Below, piece by piece: positions 1 to 11,336 of a stretch of DNA of 64,000 bases. The notes below the pieces were generated by a model that was not told the DNA's origin, did no database searches, and worked only from the letters and a program-made list of their open reading frames with translations. Made by a program: the position numbers and the translations under genes. The DNA is from Aurelia coerulea (taxonomy: Eukaryota; Cnidaria; Scyphozoa; Semaeostomeae; Ulmaridae), in NCBI GenBank assembly GCA_039566865.1, contig CM076959.1, forward strand, positions 2,711,501-2,775,500. Direction: 5' to 3'. Each line of letters begins with the position of its first letter. Position 1 is the first letter of the stretch.

Positions 1-103
1 CTGGTATACTTTTTGCTGTATATTTTCCTTTCGAAGTCAGTTTAAACTAGCTTCCTTTTCCTGAAAGACTTTAGTAAATAAGAATATTTTATTGTTTCCA
101 TAG

Positions 104-1420
104 CTTGCCAATGAAAGGGCATCAACTCACCAGCAGAATCTCCTCAATACTCCTGCCAACATCAGGCATGTTCAAGAGATCATTCCTGATGCAACTGTTG
201 AAGACATTGAAGCCGCACTAAGCATTGCCATGGATATGAACGAAGCTATAGACAATCTAATGAATAAGGATGCAACTACTGAAACTCTATTCACTTCAAA
301 AGCCGCTGAGAATATTCACTCAATATTAAGGAAGTATCGTGAAGAAAAGTTCCAGCATAGCAATGAAAATACGTTGCTTAGAGTAACAAGATCAACCCTC
401 TGGAGAGACGCGTTGACATTCTACAAAACTAATATGGGTGACAAGCAAAAATTGTTTCAAAAGTTGTTTGTCACATTCGAGGGAGAGGATGGTATTGATG
501 CTGGTGCATTGAAGATCGAATTCTTCACCCTGGTATTCAATGAAGCAAAAAAACAGTTGTTTGAATCAGCTGACAGCAAGGATTGGCTACTTATTCCAAA
601 ACGAGCTGGAGGAAACTTGCAGATTTTCAAGATATTTGGAATGATTATTGCACATAGCTTACTACAAAATGGGCCATTTTTCAACTTCCTTGCTCCCTGG
701 GTTGTTGACTTGCTACTCAATGAAGAAGGTACATCTGGGGATCTCATGCTAGAATGTATTCCACTTAACTGTGCAACTGGATGTCTCATAAATTTCATCC
801 AGTTGCTCAAATCGTGTGAATCAAATGATGCCATCAATGAGCTTTTCAGCACTGCTGATGGACCTGCTTTCGAGCAGATCATAAGTTCATCTGACTGGGA
901 CCCAAATGAAACTGTAACTATGGATAATAAAGATGTCCTTGTCAATCTTCTTCTCCACGAAGAGACAATAACACGTCGTGGAGGGAAAGTTAGAGCCATG
1001 AGAGAAGGTATAATTTTCATGGGATTCCAGCGATTTCTCGGCTTTCAGGCTGCAAGAAATTTGTTTCTTGGCACCAAAAGGTATCTAGATAATGAAGAAT
1101 TCCTTTCACTTTTTGAATGGGACGAGTCAGAAATAGATCCAAAGAGAGTAGAGTGCATGGCATGGCTAAAGAATTTTGTAAGGAATGCCGATCAGACGAA
1201 ACTACGAGATCTGTTGAAATTCTGCACGGGCTTTGAGGATGTTTCCTCATTCTGTGATAAGTCTATCTACATTGAGTTTGCAACAGAAGAGAAGCTGCCG
1301 AAAGCATCTGTATGCACCACAACACTGCATGTACCCACTGGCTCATCAAGTGAGGAAGAGTTTGTGTTAATGATGACAAAAGCATTAGAATTTGAGAGTG
1401 TTGGGTTTGCTGAGTTTTAA
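104..1420 (+). CDS. CUE/HECT-domain E3 ubiquitin ligase, last exon (5' end outside window)
   Basis: The reading frame is open from an AG acceptor (pyrimidine-rich tract then CCATAG, ending at 103) to TAA at 1418-1420, so I take this as a terminal exon; the ATG at 230 is internal. Just before and across that ATG is a CUE-like ubiquitin-binding segment (IPDATVEDIEAAL, then a di-leucine-like NLM end). A HECT domain follows, opening with VTFEGEDGIDAGAL and closing with LPKASVC, where the Cys (codon 1313-1315) sits at the expected catalytic position and is followed by a TLHVP stretch. Known HECT ligases take ubiquitin on this Cys and pass it to substrate lysines. The domain order resembles the G2/M-phase-specific-ligase-like proteins expanded in cnidarians. 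No internal stop is visible, so it may be functional. A second, broken member of the family lies at 15571-18930. Confidence 0.88.
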   Translation, partial: LANERASTHQQNLLNTPANIRHVQEIIPDATVEDIEAALSIAMDMNEAIDNLMNKDATTETLFTSKAAENIHSILRKYREEKFQHSNENTLLRVTRSTLWRDALTFYKTNMGDKQKLFQKLFVTFEGEDGIDAGALKIEFFTLVFNEAKKQLFESADSKDWLLIPKRAGGNLQIFKIFGMIIAHSLLQNGPFFNFLAPWVVDLLLNEEGTSGDLMLECIPLNCATGCLINFIQLLKSCESNDAINELFSTADGPAFEQIISSSDWDPNETVTMDNKDVLVNLLLHEETITRRGGKVRAMREGIIFMGFQRFLGFQAARNLFLGTKRYLDNEEFLSLFEWDESEIDPKRVECMAWLKNFVRNADQTKLRDLLKFCTGFEDVSSFCDKSIYIEFATEEKLPKASVCTTTLHVPTGSSSEEEFVLMMTKALEFESVGFAEF

Positions 1421-2226
1421 GGAACAAACTCGTTGCACTGTTTTTGTTATGTTTTATTTTCTGTTGATTTTGCAGCTAAATATGTTTGGTTTGCCGACTT
1501 ATTTCGTTATTCAGTTTTCTTAGAAATGATAACATCCGTACGAAAAAATAGATTGTGGCAATTGAGCACAAGCAATATGCAAAAGCATCCAAAAGACCAC
1601 ATTGGCTGAGGTTTATTTGGATCCAGTTCAAGTCAAGCCAACAGTCTCTTGATAAATTTATTTGATTTTGTTTACCTTATTTCGTGCCAAGAACAATCTT
1701 GCTATGACCAAACACAACTTCCCAAAAGTATTTGACATGACTTGAAGTGGATAAAAACCAGGTCGATTTGGTCAATAGCCATAGCTTCAAGAAATCCTTC
1801 ACTAATAGCAATATAAAGTCAGATAGATTGACTGGTTAAACTGTTGACTGTAATAAATGTCACTTGTTTGCTCCACACATTCTTCTTATACTAATCTGCT
1901 CATAAATTCCTCATCAAAAGGCATGACGGTTTCAAAAAATTCTAACTTTCGTTTGCAATATCACAAAACAAAATCCTTCAACTTAGTCCCAATGGATTAT
2001 TAAACTTTTTTTAAGTCACTAAAATTTCAAAATCTGACCTCAAGATTGAAATTCCATTCGCTAAGTCACTAGAATGATAACTAGTTTGCAGTACTTGCAA
2101 TAGAATGACGGTATGTGACCAAAAGCGCTTTTGTCACAATAATTATTCGGAATTATTTCGTACAGTAATTGTTTGAAAGCTGACTTTGATATTTCAACAT
2201 ATTACATATTTATGTTCGACTTCAGA
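1421..2226. other. Intergenic AT-rich DNA
   Basis: This is the 3' flank shared by two convergent genes, the HECT exon on plus and the integrase on minus. A possible polyadenylation hexamer AATAAA occurs near 1853. I see no convincing coding frame or repeat. Confidence 0.5.
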
Positions 2227-5200
2227 TCACTCGTTAGAATTTACGATGTGACAGCATGGTTGATTAAGAGTGTTTGTTACCACCACAACCGTTTCTCGAT
2301 ATAACCTTGCACCTTCATTCCCATCATTTGCAGTTGCGTCAATTGTAAGTCTTAACTGCAGAAGATGATAATCACAAAGACGAACCCTTGAATTGGGAAC
2401 GGAAACATCATTTGACGTTTGAGCGTCAGGAAATGGGGCTTCTTCGTCGACACCATAGGCTACCCAGTCTATGATACCTGCTGCCTCGGGTGTATCGGGG
2501 TCGTAGCTCATGAGTCTGGTCATTCCATAATGCCACAGCTGCCTTGGGGATCTGTAACCAGCTGTTGAGATTGGATGAAACAACCAGTCATTTGTGAATT
2601 CATCTAGAGCAGCGTTTACACGTGGCAAATAGACATAGTGCAATGAAAATAGATGTACTTCATCCAATGGATCTAGTAGCTGCTCTGATTCCAGGTAGTA
2701 GAATATATTTTTGAAGTGATTAACGACACATCTCACCACTTCCCCCCACAAACGCTCGATCCTCTGGTTGTGCACTGATGTGCCTGTTATGAAACTTCCT
2801 CGATTCAATCCCCTATCCGGGGATTCCAACATGTATCGAGCCACGTCAACGTTCTCTACGCCAAAATCCGCACGAACACGTGAAGGGAGGCCATGAGAGT
2901 GTACAGCATTTGTGAACAGGTCCAATACGGTTGCTGCTTTATTATTATCACTGCACTTTAAATATGTGATTAGCCTGCTGTATCCATCGATTGATCCATG
3001 GATTACCATCCTCCATCGTATTAACTTGTGATGGCCATCGATATGCCTAAAAATACGTTTTAGTTGAGATTGGATAGTATATGTTTTACTTGTAAATACA
3101 TCGTATATTGTAGTGTATTTCATGTACCGGGTGTCCCAAAAAAACTCAACAGATTTGAAAAATTCTAATGCAAACTGTTTGATACCCATTTACCCAACAA
3201 TTGCTTTTATTCAAATCTGCAATGATTAGATTAAATTTTGATATAGTTTCCAGAATTTTTGGTTACTTGGCTGTATCGTTAAAAAGCAGCAAACTTCAAA
3301 ATTGTCCTTTGGCCAAAACCAGAGCTGCTGCATCAACAATGGTGAATCATTATGTCAAATTGTAAAACATGGCATCCCTGTAGTTGCAAAGCATTGCCGA
3401 CAAACAAGCTAACACACAATTGAATTGAACATTGAACAGACACTTTCATAAAGATTTATGTCAATCGTGCTTCTTGCAGTCGTGCTTCTTAAGTGTGCAT
3501 CATGGTTGCTTACGTTTTGCAGAATGACAAGGCCATTATTAGATTGTTACTTTTAAGACTTATACTTCCAATCATAAAATGGATACAGAGCTTCCTCGAG
3601 ATGCTCACAAATCAGTAAGGGATCCCTTTGTTACAGTTTCTTAATAAAATTGTGTGCTTGTTCGTAACTATGCGAAGTTTTAGATATTACTTTTAGAAAT
3701 TGATTTTAATTGTACTGTGTACTGGTGGTAGCTCTGGTTTTGCCCTGACAGCAAATTTGAAGTTTGCTGATTATTAACTCTTGAACCAAGTCACCGAAAG
3801 TTCTTAAAAATGTATCACAATTTAATCTAATCATTGCAGCTTGATATAAAATTAATCGTTTTATCATTAATTTCAAATAGCTTGCATCAGAATTCTTTGA
3901 ATCTGTTTGGTTTTTTTGGGACACCCGGTATGTCATGTATTTCATTTTCTAGATTTGGAAATATTTGTTTTAGATTAAAGTTACATAAATTCCTGGTTGA
4001 TTTGAAATTTTTTGGGTCAAGCCTAGTATTTTCTGCTACACGAGAATTATATTCTGTTCATGAGAAACTAAGAATTTGGGCCAGTACTGAAAATTCCTCA
4101 GAATTATCGGATTTTGAGTGCTCAGAGTTTCTTATGAGTTTCTGAAAGGTTCCACAACAATCTTCATATTCAATTCCTGTGGCACTAATAAATCAAAGCA
4201 AAAATATCCTTCAAAATAAAGAAAAACGATGCCAGGATTATGTCCTAAAAACCAGTTTTCCCCGCAAATGATGCATGATATGTTGGTCCCTGGGTTGCAT
4301 CTCTTGGTGATGCTTGTGCACGCCTGGAACTGGCAGCGAAGCTTGGAAGGGGAGGGGCACAAAACATCAAGGGAACTTTTTCATGAAGCTATAGGGGCAT
4401 TTCCTTAAAATTAAAAGGGCACTTCTTTGTTTCTTGCAAAATCTTGGGGGCACGTGCCCCCGGTTCCTACGTCTGCAGTGAAAGGAGCGTTCCTTAGAAG
4501 TATTTTATGGGCAATGTTTTGGCAATGGTAAAAATTTGAAGCTTTCTTACCATAACGAGTTTGGGGCTGGCACACTGTAAGTTCTTCTTATGACGCTAAT
4601 GGATCTGCGTAATGCACGACTAACTGGATCGATGGCGTTTATAGCATCTCGTATCCTCTGGCGCTGAACGTTAATGCCCCTTTGTCGGCACGCGCCTATT
4701 ATGTAGGATTCTCCGGCATTCGGCAATACCTGCAATACATCTCTAACTATTTGCTCCAAGTTGCCTTGCAGTATTTGCGTATATGTACTTCTTGGTCCCG
4801 TTCTTTTAGATACCGTTAAACCCAATTCAATACGACGACGTTGTATCGTCTTTGTTGACACACCCAAGAATGACGCCACTTCCTTCCAAGAACGGTGTAT
4901 ATCAAAAAGCCTTTCCATTTCGTCTTTTCCAACTGCAAGTCGTGGCCTACCTGGTACATCATTGCTTTCTTCCAGGGTCCCCGTCGCAACTTGCGTATTT
5001 ACATTCATGATATAATCCTCGTCTATTGCAATTGCCTCTCGGAGACGTTCATGTAAAGGCATGATGCTGCCAATCAGCGATCTTATTTCTTGTGTGAGAC
5101 CCAGTTCAGCATTCACTTCTTCGCATCTGCTAACGATGACGTTCAAAACATTTAAAGCATCTTGAATTTTCATGCTAAAATGCTCCAAGATATTTAGATC

Positions 5201-5284
5201 ATTGCTAAAAGCGTGCCTTCGTGCTTGTTCAAGTAATCTCGGCAGTTCGATAAAAAACTGTTCCAAAATGGCGTTGGAAGACAT
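2227..5284 (-). CDS. DDE integrase-type transposase (IS3EU-like), two exons
   Basis: Exon 1 runs 5284-4551 and exon 2 runs 3046-2227 on minus. The donor G|GTAAGA and the acceptor TTTTTAG|G join in phase to rebuild one Trp codon, giving 517 residues without a stop. I chose the ATG at 5284; the frame extends a few codons further only through a non-ATG codon. Order of parts: a helical N-terminus, a GRPR motif with a helix-turn-helix ([19 protein letters not shown]), a second DNA-binding region ending [10 protein letters not shown], then the rve-like core [28 protein letters not shown] and [10 protein letters not shown], which carry the Asp, Asp and Glu expected of a DDE integrase. Such proteins cut and paste transposon DNA in the nucleus. 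The intron holds a MITE (3127-3928) that left the coding sequence untouched. The IS3EU label is by resemblance; a host-captured gene is equally possible. Confidence 0.85.
3127..3928. mobile_element. Non-autonomous DNA transposon (CCGGGTGTCCC family, 802 bp)
   Basis: The ends are perfect inverted repeats, CCGGGTGTCCCAAAAAAA and its complement, flanked by TA on both sides (3125-3126 and 3929-3930), as in Tc1/mariner-type insertions. Weaker inverted similarity continues about 190 bp inward; for example TGCAATGATTAGATTAAAT occurs in both arms. There is no credible ORF. It lies within the intron of the two-exon integrase. A shorter relative is at 8496-8784. Confidence 0.85.
4050..4150. repeat. Fragment of the AGAAACTAAGAAT dispersed repeat
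   Basis: The sequence GAAACTAAGAATTTGGGCC and the following GAAAATTCC...TTTTGAG(T)GCTCAGA stretch recur in the better-preserved elements at 32997-33353 and 14380-14884, and more weakly at 6110-6200. No intact ends are visible here. Confidence 0.5.
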
Positions 5285-5384
5285 GTCTGCGGTCTGTTCG
5301 CGGTAGGCCACAATTCAAGCTTCCGACATACATGGAGCGTTTGCCAGTGCGCAAATAAACGGCGCAAGTGCTTTATATTTGAAG

Positions 5385-5560
5385 TACGAAATTCACGATA
5401 AGTATGACAAGTACGATATTCACGACAAGTACGATATTCACGATAAGTACGATAATCAAACCGATAAGTACGATAATCAAACTATAATACATATATATAT
5501 TCAAAATTCAATATATATATATATATTCAAACCACAATATATATGAAACTCGATTTATAC
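5385..5560. repeat. Short tandem repeats, AT-rich
   Basis: A degenerate tandem of about 20 bp built on AAGTACGATATTCACGAT runs from about 5390 to 5480. It is followed by ATATAT-rich DNA to about 5545. It separates the two divergently transcribed integrase-type genes, so their promoters may lie nearby, but no specific element can be named. Confidence 0.6.
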
Positions 5561-5903
5561 TTTTATCACGATTTATATGATTTAATGTTGATTTATATTT
5601 CAAGAATTTTTTTACCAAAGACATGATTTTACAATTAAATATTACACATATTTTTGAATCTCACAATATATAATGTAGTTTGAATGTATATATGAAGGAA
5701 AAATAGCAAGATATATTTGCACCATAATATATATACAATGCTGATATACAATATGGTGTTGTTTGACTTTTGTCCACTATGGCAGGGGATATATATCACT
5801 GCAGTATCGCTGCTGATGGTTCATTTGTACTTATATACAGTGAAAATCTTGATTTGTTTACATTTATTTGAAGTTAAATTACTGTTTATCTTATTCTCTT
5901 TAG

Positions 5904-8900
5904 CAAAATCAAGTTGAGCTCTCAGCATTAAAATGTGTGCCAAAGAAAGATGAAGTTTTTGAAATTATATGGAGGTTGCATACCCAGGAAGGAGAGCATG
6001 CAGGCTATCACAAGACATATGAAAGGGTATGTGAAGTTAGCATTGCACACTTTGGCATTGGTACAGAATTGCTATCAAAGTGTGCAATTTTAGACTAGCC
6101 CCCACACCTTTTTTACAATAAACTAAGAAAAATCGAAACTTATCGAAAAGTTCTATCAGATTTTGAGTTCTCAAAGTTTCTTTGAAATTTCTTACAAGAT
6201 TCATAATAATCTTACTCATGAATATTTCAAATTGAAGTACCCTCTGCTGTGAAGCCTTTTCAATGTTTAGACATCACTCAAGTACATTCTGGGTCATATG
6301 ATTCATACAACAGCAAATTAACTGATAAGATAAACGGTTTCCTCATTATAATAAATACTTCAATAATAAATACTTTTGGAGTTATCATTTCATGTAATGG
6401 AGATTGTTAATTTTGGTGATGCTAATTTAGAGAGTTTCTTAAAAGATTTATCTCATGAAAAAATATGTCTTAATTTTGATGTTTTTGCTTCAACTAAAGA
6501 AGTGAGAATCATGAGAATCTTTGTAAAACTCACACCAATTCTATTGTCCTAGTATATAATTTCTCTGTAACCTCCAGAATCTGTTACCCATCTAACCCAA
6601 CAGACCCTATACTTTGTGATTGTGATTTTTATATTGTAATTTTTGTAGGAAATTGTAAACCTAATGAAAAGTAAAGTATGTCTCAAAGACCTCAGGTAAA
6701 CATAATTAGATGAGTAATATTGCATTACAGCAAATTTCTCATGAAATATACTAATAGTGTTCTCTGCCTGATTTCAGGTTTCAGAATGCCATGCAGTCAT
6801 TTCAAGGAAAATGGTTAGAGAGTTTTGCAAACAGTGCACTACATGTGCCTTAAAAGCAGCGCAAAACATTCGTCCCCCACTAAAGCCAATTATCACCAAG
6901 GGTTTCATGGAAAGAATTCAGGTGAATATTGTTTGGTTGAATACCAAGGATAACAATGAGAACAAGCACTTACTTTTGTAAGCAAAGCAAGCCAACTGAA
7001 GTCATTTCCTATCTTTTGCTAAGAGTTTTAGACTGAGTGTGAAACAGGCTTTTTACTGTGCTACTACGTATTCTTTGCCAACAACTTATCTTGTCATTTA
7101 TTCATGTTGATAAAGTTCTTCATACATTATGACTGGATATAATTTTTGATACAGTATGAACATTTGCTCAAAAGTAAACACTGTGTTGAGTTTTAATTGG
7201 AATATTATTTTTGGTATGTATGCCATTCATATTTTATATTTTAGTGGTCAAAAGCACTGCAGTTTATGTCTCCGATCCATCTGAATTGCAACTACTTGTG
7301 CCTATTTAAATCACCTTATGTAGATATGAACTAAATCAGTGTATACCATTCTCTTTCCAACCTAGATTGATCTTGTTGACCAGCAAGCTGCACCAGATGG
7401 GGAATTCAAATTCATTGGACATTTCATGGACCACTTCTCAAAGTTCCATGTCCTTTTTCCTCTGAAAAGAAAACTTGCCTCTGAAGTGTCAGACAATCTG
7501 GTGCAAAAAGTGTTCAGTTATTTTGGATTGCCATATATTCTCCATACCGACAATGGAACAGAATTCCGCAATGAAGTTATTGCACATACCGTGGAAATGT
7601 GGCCAGGAGAGGCAAAGATTATCCATGGGGCACCAAGGCACAGCCAAAGTCAAGGTTTAGTGGAGCAGGGAAATTATTCTGTAGAATTGATGGTTGCTGC
7701 AAAGCGCCAGGACATGAAGTGCAACTCATAGGCAAGCTGGCTCCCAGAAATTCTATGTGAGTAAACTCACTATATTATTTGTTTCCTACTCAGTGGATTT
7801 GGTTTGGGCCTTGGGTTAAAATTTGCGTTTGTAGATTTATAGCTCGACAACAAAGTTTCCCACAATGCTCAGAAGAATGTCAAAATGTTATTTAGCCAAT
7901 CAAAGTTAACAAAAAAATATGCTGTGGGTACTAAGGTTCAAACTAGACTGTTGGTGCCATAATTTTTTTACTTTGTATACAGTTTTGAGACAGCCAGTTG
8001 ACTCAATATGGGCCATAATAGAATATGTTTGTGTGTGGGAGCTTAAAGACCCATTGTACGCCAGACAGCTTTATGTTTGAAGACTGGTGCATGTCATTCT
8101 GGCATGTATCTAGTCTTTGCCTCTTAACCCTCTCATGGGCTGAGTCCCAGTTTTTCAAATTTTGGTGCCAGAATCACAAAAAATGTCTTGCTGAAAGTGG
8201 GGGTGAAAAGCAAAATTCTGGGACCAATATTTGAAAACTTGGACTTGCATCTGAGAGAAGTACTGCTACAGTTTATGAAACTAGTTTTGTGAAGACAATG
8301 TTAAAAACACACAACTTTGTTACTGAGCAATGTCTTTAATCCTACACAGCAAAGTTTCTCTTGAATGTGCAGTACCTTCATGAACAAAATATTTTGCTCT
8401 TGTCCCAAGTTCCCAGGAACTTGGTTTCTCAGATTTATAGGCCTGCTAAATCTGTATATATTCCAGCTTGTGAAATTTTTGAATTTCCCTTTATACTGGG
8501 TGTTCTAAGAAATGTATACTGTACGGATTTGGTTGACTCCAGCAATAGAGTTTAGCTTTAATCAATGGCTAATTACTCTCAAGATGTTCCTCGATAGTTA
8601 ACTTGAACATTAAATACCTCGTTTGTTGGTATTGGTGCTTTCAGAGCAGACAAATGGGGTACCTATGTTCAAGATAGTTCAAGTTAACTATCAAGGAACA
8701 TTTTAGAGGGGTTAGACATTGAGTAAAGCTAAATTCGCATTGCTGGAGTCAACCAAATCCGTATACATTCTTTGGGACACCCGGTAGTTATCAGAAATAC
8801 CCTAAAGCCCAAGACAGAAGCTCTGCGCAGTGTTAAAACTGAACTATGCAAATTTACTGTCAATTTTTTCAGTGTCAACAGGGTATTGAAATTTAATCAG

Positions 8901-10398
8901 ACCCTTTTTCTACATTCAAAGCAATCAACAGAAACTACAATATAGATATTGTAGCCAAAATGAATGATTATTAACTTAACATATGCCTGACAACTTGATG
9001 GTTAGACCTTTCATAATTTTTGTTGCAGATGCATTAAACACACAGAGATCAGAATCCACAAAAACAACAGCATTTGAGATTGTCTTTGGCCAGAAACCAA
9101 ACCGTTTGTGTGAAATCTCTGATAAAACAGGACCATTGTTGGAGGAAGATCTTAGTGAAATATTCAAGGATCAGGACTTCTCAAGGGTAACAGTTGTGGA
9201 ATCATTGACCGAGCTAAAGGAGAATTGCAATGGATCTCATCCTTCCACACCCAAAAGTAGCCTTCAAGAATCTAAAAGTACACTTCATACTATAGATGCA
9301 GAAGCTCTTGATGATATTTTACAGATAAGTACCACAAATAAAGCAAAAGAAGTAGCAGGGTCTTTCCTGGATGATGCCTATGATCACACGATTTCTAAGA
9401 ATGATGATGCTCATGAAGTTTTAGCTGACAGTGACATCACTGCTGATATGTGGCATGAATGGAATCCTGTTAAAGATGATGAGCACTGTTACAGTTCTGG
9501 TGAAGACCCATCTGGTAAACCCCCGAAAGTCACTGAAGCTGGAGGTAATGCATTTGAAGCATTATTAGCAGAGTTAAGAGATGTTTCAGGCACCAAAGTT
9601 AAAGAAAATGTAACAATATTAGATTCTGATCTTCTAGCTTATGTTAAAAAGTCTATTTCATCAGAGAGAATAGCTGGCGTAATGACTGGCAAAGAAAGTC
9701 TTCCATCCTATGCATACAAGGGCAAAGTGCCAGAAAAAGGCCAAGCAGGCTATGATGAGTTTATTCACTATCTAGAAATAAATGAAATTTATGAAGATAA
9801 GCTATCAGTGATAAGAGATCACATCTTAAAATATTGCAAGAAAGAGAATGGTTTGTTCCTAGATGGTGAAAAGATACTGTCATTGGCATTCATAGAGCTG
9901 TTGGCATACATTGAGTACATGAAAGCTGTACCTGCCAACAAAGGAGGTAATGATATTCCGGTTGTTGAAAATTCAAGCTCCAACACTGAAGCAGCCATTT
10001 TTCCCGTAACATCACCAAGGAGAAAGCGTATTAGAGATAAAGTTGTTCAGCAAGGGCTTGTTAATGCTGATAAGATGACAAAAAAGTATGCAAAACAGAA
10101 ACACATAATCATTGAAGAATTTCAAGTAGGGGAAAATGTTTCTGTAAAAATCCCGAAGCAGGATAGGATTTCAAGTGATAACAAGCGCCTTGCTTGTGTG
10201 GTTGTTGACAAAAGAGGAGGCCGGACACCCTCGTATCGCTTAGCTTGCTCCAGTGGGACTTTAGATAGGAGAGTTACCACTTCTGATACGATGCACTACC
10301 CAGGTAGAGTTGAGATCAACGAGAATAATCTCAACAAAAGTGTTAGTCTTAGGCAAGCAGCAAGGGAAGCTAGTGTGGTAAAAGCTTCCCAGCAGTAA
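5904..10398 (+). pseudogene. KRBA2-like domesticated integrase gene, multi-exon, one in-frame stop
   Basis: Exons read from splice sites: 5904-6026, an exon from the AG before GTTTCAGAATGC (about 6779) to the donor after ATTCAG (about 6921), 7366-7756, and 9029-10398. Phases join correctly, including a Tyr codon split T|AT between the last two. Earlier exons may lie upstream. Order of parts: a zinc-binding integrase head (LHTQEGEHAGYHKTYER, then FCKQCTTC), an rve core with IDLVDQ, HTDNGTEF and SQGLVEQGN giving Asp/Asp/Glu, then a long acidic tail, and a C-terminal chromo/SH3-like segment (FQVGENVSVKIPKQDR ... SVSLRQAAREA). This matches the KRAB-A-domain-containing-2-like animal proteins derived from a Ty3/Ginger-type integrase. 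The fault is TAG at 7729-7731 where the family has Trp (before ASWLPEI). That suggests recent inactivation, a polymorphism or a sequence error. Confidence 0.82.
8496..8784. mobile_element. MITE, near-perfect palindrome (CCGGGTGTCCC family, 289 bp)
   Basis: Left arm CTGGGTGTTCTAAGAAATGT and a right arm ending TTTGGGACACCCGG, with TA on both flanks (8494-8495, 8785-8786). Arms of over 120 bp pair almost throughout; for example GGATTTGGTTGACTCCAGCA matches its complement on the right. It lies in the intron before the last KRBA2-like exon. Its termini match those of 3127-3928. Confidence 0.85.
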
Positions 10399-11336
10399 GC
10401 AAATGAGTTGTAAGGAAGAAGGAAGGGGGAAAGGGGGTTGAGGATAGTTATTTGGTGGAATTTTGATAATATCTTGACAAACTAAGCACTTTCAAGTCAA
10501 AAAAGTCTCACTGTAAAACAGATTCTCAAGATATGCATGAAAACTGACCGTTAGTAGTACTATGTGAGGATACCCCTGGGGAATCTTACACCGTTTGCGG
10601 ACAATGATGCACAAAATTCACACAAAATTACACAGCTTAGGTGGATCAGTTTTAATCTATTTATTGCCGCTGTGAAACATTTGGGGTCGAAATATCCTTG
10701 CAGGAAGTCCGTGAAATAATTTTTGCCATTTTCTTAAAGATGACGTCATTGATGAGGTCACGTAACACGTAATTGTTCTATTGTTCCTGGAAAAAATTGA
10801 AGAGACCTTACAAATTATAAGTTCACAAATGAAAAAGGATATTATCAAAGGACTACGAGGTGATCTGGAATTACATCCATAAGCAGCTTACCTAAAAGTT
10901 GGCCCGACCATTTTCTTTCAAAATTTCACACAAATTCACACTTCAAAAGGATAGAAACTAAAAGTCAAAAAACCATTTCCTGGTTCATTGAACCAATTTG
11001 GAGCAGTGCTCAGTTAAGTAGGTGGGGGGGCTGAATGACCCCCCCCCCCCAGTCTCGATAGGGTTAATGGGATGAAGCAACAATGCGGCGCAAGAATGTG
11101 ACGTAAAAGAAAGAGCGGGCAATTCAAAAAGGAAAACCTGATAGAAGATGATGGGTGAAGAAACTACGATATGAATGAGAAGCGTTTGTTAAGTCCATTC
11201 AGCATTAAAGTTCCCAATTTGAAAATTAATCTCATTGTGCAATATATGTATCATTGTGCAATTTTGATGGTGAAAATTGCTTTGATGATAAGCTTTTGCG
11301 ACATTTGGTTTAAAAGTAAAAGATACCGCAACAGAA
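10399..11336. other. Intergenic DNA
   Basis: No gene recognised. A run of about 11 C is found near 11038-11050, following a GT-rich GGTGGGGGGG stretch, a small G/C palindrome of the kind seen at several insertion edges here. Confidence 0.4.

Noticed and set aside
3706..4145. ORFs on both strands around 3706-4145
   Set aside because: They cross the end of the 802-bp MITE into intron sequence, so they combine unrelated DNA.
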